From positions 1-64,000 of the forward strand of contig NZ_JALIRS010000012.1 of assembly GCF_023337795.1 (NCBI RefSeq): a DNA stretch of 64,000 nt, read 5' to 3'. Below the pieces are notes generated by a model, which was not told where the DNA came from, did no database searches, and worked only from the letters and a program-made list of their open reading frames with translations. Positions 51,655 through 59,741 of the stretch are shown here, piece by piece; the stretch's first letter is position 1; each line of letters starts with the position of its first letter. The stretch is from Lysinibacillus sp. BPa_S21 (lineage in GTDB: Bacteria > Bacillota > Bacilli > Bacillales_A > Planococcaceae). The translations under genes and the position numbers were made by a program.

Positions 51655-51977
51655 AAAACGAGTAGTTGATTTCCGTTCCGGCTGGGCGCTTTGTAGCTGG
51701 CGCTTCGCTTTCGCTACAGATAAAACATTGTTGCTGCCGCTTCGCTTTCGCACAGAGCAAAGCTTCCTGGGGGCGTCCGATGAGCCGCTTCACTCGCGTT
51801 GCTCGCTCCAGGGTCTCGGGCCAACAGATGTTTTTTGCGCGAAAGCGTAGTGCTAACGTAGCGGCAGCAGCACCGAGGTTGGTCACGAAGGCGTTATCAC
51901 AGGATGTAATGTTCTTAGCCTTCGTTCCCCTATCGCTGATCCCCAAGGAGGCGCCCAGCCTACACTCCAATCAACCA
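51655..51977 (-). repeat. large composite palindromic repeat, copy C
   Basis: About 320 bp. Outer arms GTTGATT / AATCAAC and a perfect GGCTGGGCGC / GCGCCCAGCC. Two CGCTTCGCTTTCGC modules follow the left arm (51701-51750). Hairpin 1 (GGCCAAC ... GTTGGTC, 51819-51882) is interrupted in its loop by a GCGCGAAAGCGTAGTGC...GCGGCAGCAGCACC module. Hairpin 2 (GAAGGC ... GCCTTC, 51887-51923) has one mismatch (ATCACA-GGA-TGTAAT). Beyond it, 51980-52260 is AT-rich and shows no gene. Confidence 0.82.
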
Positions 51978-52280
51978 TTTTACATAGTATTATCTATGTT
52001 GTAATACCGTATTATTTTCTGTAAAGTTCTATTGCGTATGCACCATGATTACTGAACCTGCAATATTTGTTACCATGTAAATCCAACCTTTTAAACAAAT
52101 TAAACATATAGGACCTTATTTTCGTACTTTTTTAAAGAATAATGGTATTAAGATAGTCTTTTTATTCTCTTCCTTTTTTCATACAATTAAAGAAGCATTA
52201 CTTTCCAAAAAATAACGTTTATATAAATGAGAGATTTTATACCCCATTGAACGAAGTTTACATATACCAAGGAGGTCATT

Positions 52281-53105
52281 ATGAATATTATTGAAGCATT
52301 ATCAAAGTCATTGCCTTACATTCATTTAGCTATGAAGGGTGAGGCCATGATGGCATTAGTAGACAAAGAGAGTGAAAGTATTGTTGTTTATTTAGCTGGG
52401 AAACGATTAGATGCTGGTTATAAAAACGGGCAAAAAATTAATCCAGATGATGCCATTTTACGTCTCCCGCTTAAAGGGAAAAGCACTGATTCACCTGTAC
52501 CAAAAGAGGTTTATGGTATAGATTTTAACGGATTCTCTTTTCCCGTTCGTGAAAATGGGCATATTGTAGGGGCGCTAGCCTTTGGATTACCTATTGATCA
52601 TTCTCTCCAAATGGAAAAATATATTCTTACCATGAATGATATTATTCAAAACCTACAGGATAAAGTACATACAATTGCCTCTAATTCAGAGGAACTAGCC
52701 GCAACTAGTGAGGAAATCAATAAACAAACACAATTTGCTTTAGAGGACGCTGAAAAAACAAACGGCATTACCGATTTAATAAAAAATATTTCTCGTCAAA
52801 CCAATTTACTCGGATTAAATGCATCAATCGAAGCAGCACGAGCGGGCCAACATGGTGCCGGATTTAATATAGTAGCGCAAGAAGTTCGCAAACTTTCTAC
52901 AGAAACAACTACTGCTACTGATCACATTGAATCCTCACTTCGAAGCATCAATCATAATCTTGAAAATTTAAAACAAAACATGACTCAAATAAATGGTGCC
53001 ACCAACGAACAAGCCCAACTTGTTCAGGACTTTAGTGAAATTATTGATGAGCTTAATACGCTTAGTCTGGAAATGAAGGGTTTTATGTCTAAAGTTATGA
53101 AATAA
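52281..53105 (+). CDS. soluble methyl-accepting chemotaxis-type protein
   Basis: 274 residues without membrane segments. N-terminal ~110 residues look like a small sensor domain (VDKESESIVVYLAG ... NGHIVGALAFGLP); the rest is a coiled-coil signalling domain with the hairpin tip ISRQTNLLGLNASIEAARAGQHGAGF and EVRKLSTET. The signalling part is shorter than in full-length chemoreceptors, as in B. subtilis YfmS-type proteins. Probably signals to CheA from the cytoplasm; the ligand is unknown. Start behind AAGGAGG. Confidence 0.9.
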   Translation: MNIIEALSKSLPYIHLAMKGEAMMALVDKESESIVVYLAGKRLDAGYKNGQKINPDDAILRLPLKGKSTDSPVPKEVYGIDFNGFSFPVRENGHIVGALAFGLPIDHSLQMEKYILTMNDIIQNLQDKVHTIASNSEELAATSEEINKQTQFALEDAEKTNGITDLIKNISRQTNLLGLNASIEAARAGQHGAGFNIVAQEVRKLSTETTTATDHIESSLRSINHNLENLKQNMTQINGATNEQAQLVQDFSEIIDELNTLSLEMKGFMSKVMK

Positions 53106-53125
53106 AGGGATATATCAACGGAAAA

Positions 53126-53183
53126 CTCCGCCTCGATTTCTGTGGTCAAATCAAGATCACATAAGTCTGCGCGGATTTTTTTA
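53126..53183 (+). terminator. intrinsic terminator
   Basis: TCCGC / GCGGA stem with inner GTGGTC / GATCAC and a T7 tail, of a type often seen in Bacillales. Confidence 0.8.
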
Positions 53184-53266
53184 CTTTTGAGCGCTTTTTG
53201 AAATACAAAAATTTTATACGATAGGATTATTCTTTGATACACTATTAAAAAATGAAAGAGGTAAAA

Positions 53267-53872
53267 ATGAAGAGAAAAGTATTTATTTTACATGAGATTT
53301 ATGGCGTCAACGATTTTATAAAATTGCAAGCTGAAACATTCAGTAACGTCAACACTACTGTTGAATGCATTTCTTTATATTCAGAGAGGAAAATATTTCC
53401 ATACGAACAAGAACAGGACGCCTATGAATATTTCATAAACGAAGTTGGATTTGATGCTCCTCTCGAAAAACTGACCGAAAAAATATTGGAAGATAGGACT
53501 CATTATGATGAAATAATGTTAATTGGATTTAGTGTGGGCGCAACATTAGCTTGGAGACTATCTATACTACCATTACAAGGAATCGTTTGCGTTTATGGAT
53601 CACGCATTCGTCAATATATGGATATAATCCCCTCTTGTCCGACACTTGTTATTTTACCAAGTCATGAGAAAAATTTTAACGTCCATGAATTAAAGAAAAC
53701 ACTCGATGCATTACCGTCTGTTCATACGAGACAATATCCAGGTCAGCACGGTTTTATGGACTTCAATAATTCAAACTATTGTGATGAAAGTTATTCACAG
53801 GCACATGCTGAAATCTCGCAATTTTTCGAAATTAAGACCTGTCAAGGAGGACAAAACAATGAACCAAAATGA
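53267..53872 (+). CDS. alpha/beta hydrolase, dienelactone hydrolase-like
   Basis: 201 residues: VFILHEIYGVNDFIK near the N-terminus, nucleophile elbow GFSVGA (Ser in place of the Cys of true dienelactone hydrolases) and GQHGFMDF with the catalytic His. Cytoplasmic, substrate unknown. The ATG at 53267 has AAGAGG upstream. Its 3' end overlaps the next gene by 14 bases, so it is translationally coupled to the LytTR regulator. Confidence 0.85.
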   Translation: MKRKVFILHEIYGVNDFIKLQAETFSNVNTTVECISLYSERKIFPYEQEQDAYEYFINEVGFDAPLEKLTEKILEDRTHYDEIMLIGFSVGATLAWRLSILPLQGIVCVYGSRIRQYMDIIPSCPTLVILPSHEKNFNVHELKKTLDALPSVHTRQYPGQHGFMDFNNSNYCDESYSQAHAEISQFFEIKTCQGGQNNEPK

Positions 53873-54815
53873 AAGCATTATTATTGATCCTTATATAGAA
53901 GGAGGAAATGTAATTTATCCAAACTTCCACCTATCCATGCAGCCTGGCATTATTATTGGCATCCACACTGATGTGTCAAAAATACATACATTAATACAGT
54001 GGTTTTCGAAGCAAAGCAATACGTATACATATTATCGTGAAAATGCCTTGTATGAGCGACTAACAGTTCGGGAATATATCAAATTTTGCATAAAGCTTTT
54101 CAATGCTTCTTCTAAAAAGCTAGAGGATCTATTAACATTATTTGCTTTAATGGAACAAAAAAGCATGAAAATCAGCAAACTTTCCAATGGAGAAAAGCAA
54201 CGTTTAAAATTGATTCATACATATCTTAATCAGGAACCGATACAAGTTTTAGAAGAACCATTCCAAAATATGGATGAATTCTCCAAACAAAAAGTGATTC
54301 AATTATTGGATGTCCTTCAAAAGCAAAATAAAACAGTCATTTTACTATCTAACAATTTTGAGGATTTAATCGTTTCGAGTACAGAAATACATAGACTAGA
54401 TGCAATGGGCTTACATGCATTAGATGTGAACGAAGATGAGGCAGAACTTGCGCCCCCCTCTCTTGAAAGTGCACCGATTCGACTTGATAAAATCCCAACA
54501 AAGAAGAACGATAAAATCATTTTATTTAATCCTCCCGAAATCGATTATATCGAAAGTGTTGAGGGGGTTGTTTCACTGTATGTTACAGGTGAATCCTATC
54601 CATGTACATTGTCACTAAATGAACTTGAGCAAAAATTGACACCGTTCGGCTTCTTTAGAAGTCATCGCTCTTATATCGTTAACTTACAAAAGGTACGGGA
54701 AATCATTACATGGACTCGCAATAGCTACAGCCTAGCCCTAAATAGCAATGAAAAGACCGTCGTACCTTTGTCGAAAAATAAACTCGCTGATTTAAAGGAA
54801 ATACTCGGAATTTAG
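53859..54815 (+). CDS. degenerate ABC-ATPase domain fused to a LytTR DNA-binding domain
   Basis: 318 residues. The first ~190 resemble an ABC ATPase: a beta-rich start, YERLTVREYIKFCIKLF, signature-like KLSNGEKQRLKLIHTYL, and Walker-B-like IQVLEEPFQNMDE; but the P-loop position reads GIHTDVSKIHT, lacking G-x-x-G-x-G-K-S/T, so it should not bind ATP normally. The last ~100 residues are a LytTR domain (IDYIESVEGVVSLYVTG, FGFFRSHRSYIVNLQKVREI). It precedes an intact ABC ATPase and permease by 150 bases and probably regulates them. Start behind AAGGAGG. Confidence 0.85.
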   Translation: MNQNESIIIDPYIEGGNVIYPNFHLSMQPGIIIGIHTDVSKIHTLIQWFSKQSNTYTYYRENALYERLTVREYIKFCIKLFNASSKKLEDLLTLFALMEQKSMKISKLSNGEKQRLKLIHTYLNQEPIQVLEEPFQNMDEFSKQKVIQLLDVLQKQNKTVILLSNNFEDLIVSSTEIHRLDAMGLHALDVNEDEAELAPPSLESAPIRLDKIPTKKNDKIILFNPPEIDYIESVEGVVSLYVTGESYPCTLSLNELEQKLTPFGFFRSHRSYIVNLQKVREIITWTRNSYSLALNSNEKTVVPLSKNKLADLKEILGI

Positions 54816-54963
54816 TAGATTTCCCAGGAAATAAACGACTCCTGTCAGCTAAACTATTTCTCCACTAACGATCATTTTACTGCCTTTCACCTGTATTTTA
54901 ATGTTGAGATCCTTATTGTCCCTTAAAATGTAGATATCAACAACAACACAGGGAGGTTTTCAA

Positions 54964-55812
54964 ATGAACGCAGTAATCGATGTTCAGCATTTGAAAAAAA
55001 CATTTAATAAGGAAACAGCATTACAGGATGTTTCCTTTACTATTCAAAAAGGGGAAATATTCGGCTTTCTTGGACCTAGCGGCTCCGGAAAAACTACTAC
55101 TATTAAAATATTAACAGCACAAAGTGAAAAAACGGATGGCGACGTTTTACTGTTTGGTCGCCCAGCAAATGAGATGAAACAAAGTAACAATCGTAAACGC
55201 TTCGGTATTTTAACAGATAATAGCGGACTATATACACGTCTTTCAATCGAGGAAAATTTATTACTATTCAGTAATTTATATCAATTGCCTAAATCATCCG
55301 TAAAAGAGGCTTTAGATTTTGTTAACTTATATGGTGATCGTAAAAAGAAAATTAGTCAGCTTTCTAAAGGAATGATGCAACGTGTTACGCTTGCACGTGC
55401 CATCATGCATAAACCAGAACTATTATTTTTAGATGAGCCAACTTCAGCACTCGATCCTGTTAATACACAGCATATATATAACGGCTTGCGCAAATTAAAC
55501 GAGATGGGTACAACAATATTTTTAACGACCCACGATATGAGTGAAGCAGAAATACTTTGTGATCGTGTAGCCTTCTTACATAAAGGGAAGATTCGAGCGA
55601 TTGGTGCTCCAAAGGATTTGAAAAAAGAGTTTGGCGATGAATCGATTACAGTTGAATTAAAAAATGGTACTAGTGAGGTCATTCAAAATGGAAAACAGGA
55701 TGCAGAAAAACTGTTTCATTGGATGCAATCTAACGAAGTTTCTCGTATTTATACGAACGAGCCTACACTAGGTAATATTTTTATGCAAATAACAGGGAGT
55801 GATTTAGTATGA
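54964..55812 (+). CDS. ABC transporter ATP-binding protein (drug/bacteriocin exporter type)
   Basis: 282 residues with Walker A GPSGSGKTTT, Q-loop region NSGLYTRLS, signature LSKGMMQRVTLARAI, Walker B LLFLDEPTSALDP and His-switch TTHDMSE. It is of the CcmA/NatA-like class. The stop overlaps the permease start by ATGA. Start behind GGGAGG. Confidence 0.93.
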   Translation: MNAVIDVQHLKKTFNKETALQDVSFTIQKGEIFGFLGPSGSGKTTTIKILTAQSEKTDGDVLLFGRPANEMKQSNNRKRFGILTDNSGLYTRLSIEENLLLFSNLYQLPKSSVKEALDFVNLYGDRKKKISQLSKGMMQRVTLARAIMHKPELLFLDEPTSALDPVNTQHIYNGLRKLNEMGTTIFLTTHDMSEAEILCDRVAFLHKGKIRAIGAPKDLKKEFGDESITVELKNGTSEVIQNGKQDAEKLFHWMQSNEVSRIYTNEPTLGNIFMQITGSDLV

Positions 55813-56516
55813 ACATTTCAATGACACGTATTCAGGCTATTTTAATGAAGGATTATAAGGAATTTTCACGGAACTATGCGGTATCAGTTATGGTACTTAT
55901 GCCACTTGTTATGGCATTTTTTATTAATAAATCGGGCTCAACTACTATCGCCGCCTATTTCATTACAATAAATATTGCATTTTCTATGGTGACTGCCTAT
56001 GTACAATGCTGTCTAATTGCAGAGGAGAAAGAAAAAAATACGCTTCGTAGTCTAATGCTTTCCCCTGCTTCACTTAGCGATATTTTAATTGGTAAAAGCT
56101 TGTTTGTCCTTATACTTACAATGGTAGTTGTAGCATTGACTATTTACATTGTTGGCTATAGCCCAGCTAATCTTTTCATCTTAGCTATTACTTTAATACT
56201 TTCGACTGTGTTCTATATTGCAATAGGGACATTATGTGGATTATTCGCCAAAACAGTTATGGAAGGATCTCTTATCATTCTACCTGTTATCTTTATTTTC
56301 CCGTTTGGTCCTTCTGCCCTGGCATTTTCATCTAACTTTCCTATTTTAAAAATCGCAGAGTGGTTACCAAGTTCTCAATTAGTGTTATTAGCAGAGTCTT
56401 TAGAAGGCACATACACTACAATGGATGTTATTATTCCAATCGCTACTATCATCGCATGGTCACTAGTAGCTTGGATTGTAACTGGATTTATCTATAAAAA
56501 AAGAATGGTCGACTAA
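55809..56516 (+). CDS. ABC transporter permease (ABC-2 type)
   Basis: 235 residues with six hydrophobic segments and the ABC-2 feature EEKEKNTLRSLMLSPASLSDILIGKSLF between helices two and three. Partner of the preceding ATPase; together they likely export a small molecule or peptide. The upstream degenerate-ABC/LytTR protein is its likely regulator. The stop codon lies within the terminator stem. Confidence 0.92.
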   Translation: MNISMTRIQAILMKDYKEFSRNYAVSVMVLMPLVMAFFINKSGSTTIAAYFITINIAFSMVTAYVQCCLIAEEKEKNTLRSLMLSPASLSDILIGKSLFVLILTMVVVALTIYIVGYSPANLFILAITLILSTVFYIAIGTLCGLFAKTVMEGSLIILPVIFIFPFGPSALAFSSNFPILKIAEWLPSSQLVLLAESLEGTYTTMDVIIPIATIIAWSLVAWIVTGFIYKKRMVD

Positions 56517-56534
56517 TGACCATTCTTTTTTTAT
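56499..56534 (+). terminator. intrinsic terminator of the ABC operon
   Basis: AAGAATGGTC / GACCATTCTT stem and T8 tail; the left arm is inside the permease coding end. Confidence 0.88.
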
Positions 56535-56546
56535 ATAATAATTTCT

Positions 56547-57143
56547 TTATCCCAATTTCTCAGCTGCGCCGACTAGCAACTGCTGCAAATGTTTTTTCAC
56601 TTGTGGCCATTCTTGCAGAGTAATGCTGTACATCACAGTATGGCGTGTTGTACCATCCTTCCGCACCATATGGTTTCGTAAGACCCCCTCCTTTGTTGCT
56701 CCTAAACGTTCAATCGCCTCTTGAGACCGTAAATTTTCGTGGTCTGTTTTAATTTGCACACGTTGTAGATTAAGTACCTCAAAGCAGTATTGTAATAATA
56801 AATATTTGCAATTCGTATTTATGGCCGTGCGCCAAAAAGCAGGTGTAATCCATGTAGTACCTATTTCAAGTCGTTTATGCGTTTCTTCAATGTCCATAAA
56901 CCGAGTCGACCCAATGATTTGTCCAGATTTTTTATCCACAATTACAAATGGGAACTCCGTTTTTTCATGTTTTTTTTCTAATGCTTTGTCCACAAAGTTA
57001 TTCACATCGATCATCTTCTCTATTGTTGTGGGCATGTGTGACCAAATCTCTGGATATCTACCAGCCTCAAATAACCCTTGCTTATCCTCCTGCTCTAATG
57101 GCTTCAGAAATACTGCCTCATTTTCTAATGCTATAAAATTCAT
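56547..57143 (-). CDS. GNAT family N-acetyltransferase (RimJ/RimL-like)
   Basis: 198 residues: FIALENEAVFLKPLEQEDKQGLFEAG start, IIGSTRFMDIEETHKRLEIGTTWITPAFWRTAINTNCKYLLLQYCFE (motif A/B region) and NLRSQEAIERLGATKEGVLRNHMV, typical of the RimJ/YdaF group that acetylates protein or small-molecule amines. The ATG at 57143 follows GGAGGG. Divergent from a MocR regulator, which may control it. Confidence 0.9.
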   Translation of the reverse strand: MNFIALENEAVFLKPLEQEDKQGLFEAGRYPEIWSHMPTTIEKMIDVNNFVDKALEKKHEKTEFPFVIVDKKSGQIIGSTRFMDIEETHKRLEIGTTWITPAFWRTAINTNCKYLLLQYCFEVLNLQRVQIKTDHENLRSQEAIERLGATKEGVLRNHMVRKDGTTRHTVMYSITLQEWPQVKKHLQQLLVGAAEKLG

Positions 57144-57237
57144 TTTGTGTCCCTCCTTTTTAATATTTAACGGCATTTTTGATATGATAGATAGAACCAA
57201 TTCACAAAAAACTCACCGTACCAGGAGGTGCAATGTT

Positions 57238-58614
57238 TTGGAGTTATCGATTTCATTTACTGGAGATACACCGAAATACGTGCAAATCTACGAGGATTTA
57301 AAACAAGCAATTTTAAGTAAGAAACTACTGGCCCATGAGCAATTACCTTCTAAAAGAACCCTTGCTAAAACGCTTGATGTAAGTGTCCATACAGTTAAGG
57401 AAGCTTATGAACAATTACTAGCTGAAGGTTATATTTATAGTAAGGAACGCTCTGGCTATTTTATCGCGACTTTTGAATTGGAATGGGGACAGCAGCGAAA
57501 ACAGCACCTATCCACAGCTCTACCATCAACTACATATACTACAACCTTTGATTTTAATAACGGACATGTGGATAAGGAAGCTTTTCCACTTTCGATCTGG
57601 TATAAGCTGTTGAAAAAGCACTTCAATGTGGATAATTTAACAACAAGTCCTTGGCAAGGAGAGGCTATATTGCGTACGGAAATTGCTCGCTATGTTGAAC
57701 GATCAAGAGGCGTTACTTGTGAAGCATCACAGGTGTTTGTTTATAGTGGTACACAAAATCAGCTTCAAGCTCTCTGTCACTTTTTTGGCCAAAAAGCACA
57801 CGTTGGCTTAGAGGAGCCTGGCTTTAAAAGAGTACGTGCAACATCGCAACAGTGTGGATTAACAACCCATGCTATTCCTGTTGATAACTTAGGGGTAACC
57901 ATACCGAAAGAGTCCATCCACATGTTATACACAACACCTGCGCACCAGTTTCCGCTTGGGATGGTCATGCCTGTTGAACGGCGTGCAGAACTTCTGCAAT
58001 GGGCTAATTCTGCGAAGGCATATATTATTGAGGATGACTATGATTCCGAATTTCGTTATAAGGGGCTCCCTATTCCCTCTTTAGCAAAAATGGACCAGCT
58101 TCAACGCGTTATTTATTTCGGAACCTTTTCCAAAACACTAATCCCAGCGCTGCGCATAAGCTACATGATTTTGCCCAAATCGTTAGTCGAAGAATTTATG
58201 CTTTTCAATCAAGAACAAAAATCTGTTGTTTCCAAAATCGATCAGCTTGTGTTAGCTGATTTTATTGCTCTAGGTTTATTCGATAAGCATTTAGCCAAAA
58301 TGCGCACTATTTATCGTAAAAAGCAACAAGCGTTACTAGCAGCGATTGAGGCAAACTTTTCTAAGGAATTCGAAGTAATTGGTGAAAAATCTGGGTTACA
58401 CATTGTTATGAAGTTACCAAAAAGGCTTTCTGAACAGGATGCCATAAGGCTTGCCCAGGAGGTAGGAATCAAAGTCTACCCATGTTCAACCTCCTATCAG
58501 CAAGCCTCAAAACATGCTATGGTCATTATAGGCTATGGTGGGCTAACCATTGAGCAAATCAATGAAGGCGTCGCGTTACTTGCAATAGTTTGGCAATCAT
58601 CCACACCAAAATAA
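57238..58614 (+). CDS. MocR/PdxR family regulator (GntR HTH + aminotransferase domain)
   Basis: 458 residues: GntR-type winged helix (YVQIYEDLKQAILSKKLLAHEQLPSKRTLAKTLDVS, residues ~10-75) and a fold-type I aminotransferase domain with the PLP Lys in FGTFSKTLIPALRISYM and EDDYDSEFRY. Such proteins bind PLP and often control vitamin B6, GABA or neighbouring genes. The TTG at 57238 follows AGGAGG at 10 bases; the open frame extends 144 codons upstream only as an antisense shadow of the acetyltransferase. Confidence 0.92.
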   Translation: MELSISFTGDTPKYVQIYEDLKQAILSKKLLAHEQLPSKRTLAKTLDVSVHTVKEAYEQLLAEGYIYSKERSGYFIATFELEWGQQRKQHLSTALPSTTYTTTFDFNNGHVDKEAFPLSIWYKLLKKHFNVDNLTTSPWQGEAILRTEIARYVERSRGVTCEASQVFVYSGTQNQLQALCHFFGQKAHVGLEEPGFKRVRATSQQCGLTTHAIPVDNLGVTIPKESIHMLYTTPAHQFPLGMVMPVERRAELLQWANSAKAYIIEDDYDSEFRYKGLPIPSLAKMDQLQRVIYFGTFSKTLIPALRISYMILPKSLVEEFMLFNQEQKSVVSKIDQLVLADFIALGLFDKHLAKMRTIYRKKQQALLAAIEANFSKEFEVIGEKSGLHIVMKLPKRLSEQDAIRLAQEVGIKVYPCSTSYQQASKHAMVIIGYGGLTIEQINEGVALLAIVWQSSTPK

Positions 58615-58634
58615 TTTCAAGTTAAAAACTTAAA

Positions 58635-58672
58635 AAAGATGACTCCGACAGTACAAATCGGAGTCATCTTTA
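58635..58672. terminator. bidirectional intrinsic terminator
   Basis: Perfect 14-bp stem AAAGATGACTCCGA / TCGGAGTCATCTTT between convergent genes. Confidence 0.92.
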
Positions 58673-58679
58673 GAATCGT

Positions 58680-59729
58680 TTAATCAATATTTATATCTAC
58701 TACTACATTTTTAAGGTATTCATCAAGATTCCCTCTATTTACATCCTGCATAATATTTGAGGGTTCATCCCTACTCTCTAAAGATTTTATGATTAAATCT
58801 CCAACGTTTGGATAGTAATGCAACCAATCAAAAAAGTTATTCTCATTTGTTGTTACGTCATTCACACCATGGAAGCTATATACGGTACCAAAAACATCCA
58901 CCATATCGTTCATCCATCTACTATAAGCCTCGTAACGATCATCGTTATGCAAAATGGTTTGCAGCCGTTTTGCAGGCATTAACTCTGTAAAAATTACTAG
59001 TTCTGAATTTGGGAATGCATCTTTTATAGCTTGGAGCCTTTTTCGATAGTCGGTATCATACACAAAAGGCTTGGCTGTCTCCGCTTTAAATTTTTTCTTG
59101 AATTCTTGCCATTCCTGCTCCATATCATCATTGGAGTACGTCGTTTGAGCAATATTATGACGCGTGTAACTACGAGCGCCGTCGTAATGATTTGCTTTTG
59201 AAATATCATAATTAAAAAGAGCATAGTGCATCGTGCTTTCTGAAAACAGTGATTTTATTGCATAAAACGGTGCCTCAGACGTCTCAAAATAAGTTTGCGG
59301 AGGATTCAAAGCATTCGATTTTTCAGCATTCGCTGAATCAACATATAACTCCATAAAAATCCTCTTAAACGGCTTACCATTTTTCTTTTCAGCATATTGC
59401 ATATAAGGCAAATATTCTTCTATATGCAGCCCGCTCAATGAATAGTTATAAACATTTTCTTTGGTAAAGGCTCTCTCATCAAGATACGTAATCCTGCTCG
59501 TTCCAATTAACAAACTATCATAGTTAAAATCATGGCTATTCATATAATTTGTTTTTAATTGTCTTTCATCAAAGCCAAGCTGATAGTCATTAAAATCATT
59601 TGCATGTGTGTAATTCCAAAGAGGGTCAATATAATAATTGAAACCCATAATTCCGAAAACAGGTAATCCTATTACGATGAAAGATGTGGCAAACAATTTT
59701 ACTAACCATTTTTTCGGATCCAAGTTCAT
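58680..59729 (-). CDS. membrane-anchored SGNH-like/AlgJ-DltD-like protein, partner of MBOAT
   Basis: 349 residues: N-terminal membrane helix (~10-30), FNYYIDPLWNYTH, then an external domain with SLLIGTSRITYLDE (a G-T-S block in the place of the SGNH Ser motif) and a C-terminal DWLHYYP (Asp/His pair). This is the layout of the acyl-transferring partner proteins that work with MBOAT channels (AlgJ/AlgX, DltD, PatB). It starts 12 bases after the MBOAT gene and so forms an operon with it. The target polymer is unknown. Confidence 0.8.
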   Translation of the reverse strand: MNLDPKKWLVKLFATSFIVIGLPVFGIMGFNYYIDPLWNYTHANDFNDYQLGFDERQLKTNYMNSHDFNYDSLLIGTSRITYLDERAFTKENVYNYSLSGLHIEEYLPYMQYAEKKNGKPFKRIFMELYVDSANAEKSNALNPPQTYFETSEAPFYAIKSLFSESTMHYALFNYDISKANHYDGARSYTRHNIAQTTYSNDDMEQEWQEFKKKFKAETAKPFVYDTDYRKRLQAIKDAFPNSELVIFTELMPAKRLQTILHNDDRYEAYSRWMNDMVDVFGTVYSFHGVNDVTTNENNFFDWLHYYPNVGDLIIKSLESRDEPSNIMQDVNRGNLDEYLKNVVVDINID

Positions 59730-59741
59730 TCACACCTTTAT

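Noticed and set aside
51638..52004. Open frames of about 110 codons on both strands of composite repeat copy C
   Set aside because: Low-complexity translation of the repeat (runs such as SERALRFRAK), no start signal, opposite-strand frames equally long.
56806..57237. N-terminal 144-codon extension of the MocR regulator
   Set aside because: Antisense to the acetyltransferase gene; the regulator family starts at the GntR domain and a TTG with AGGAGG fits at 57238.
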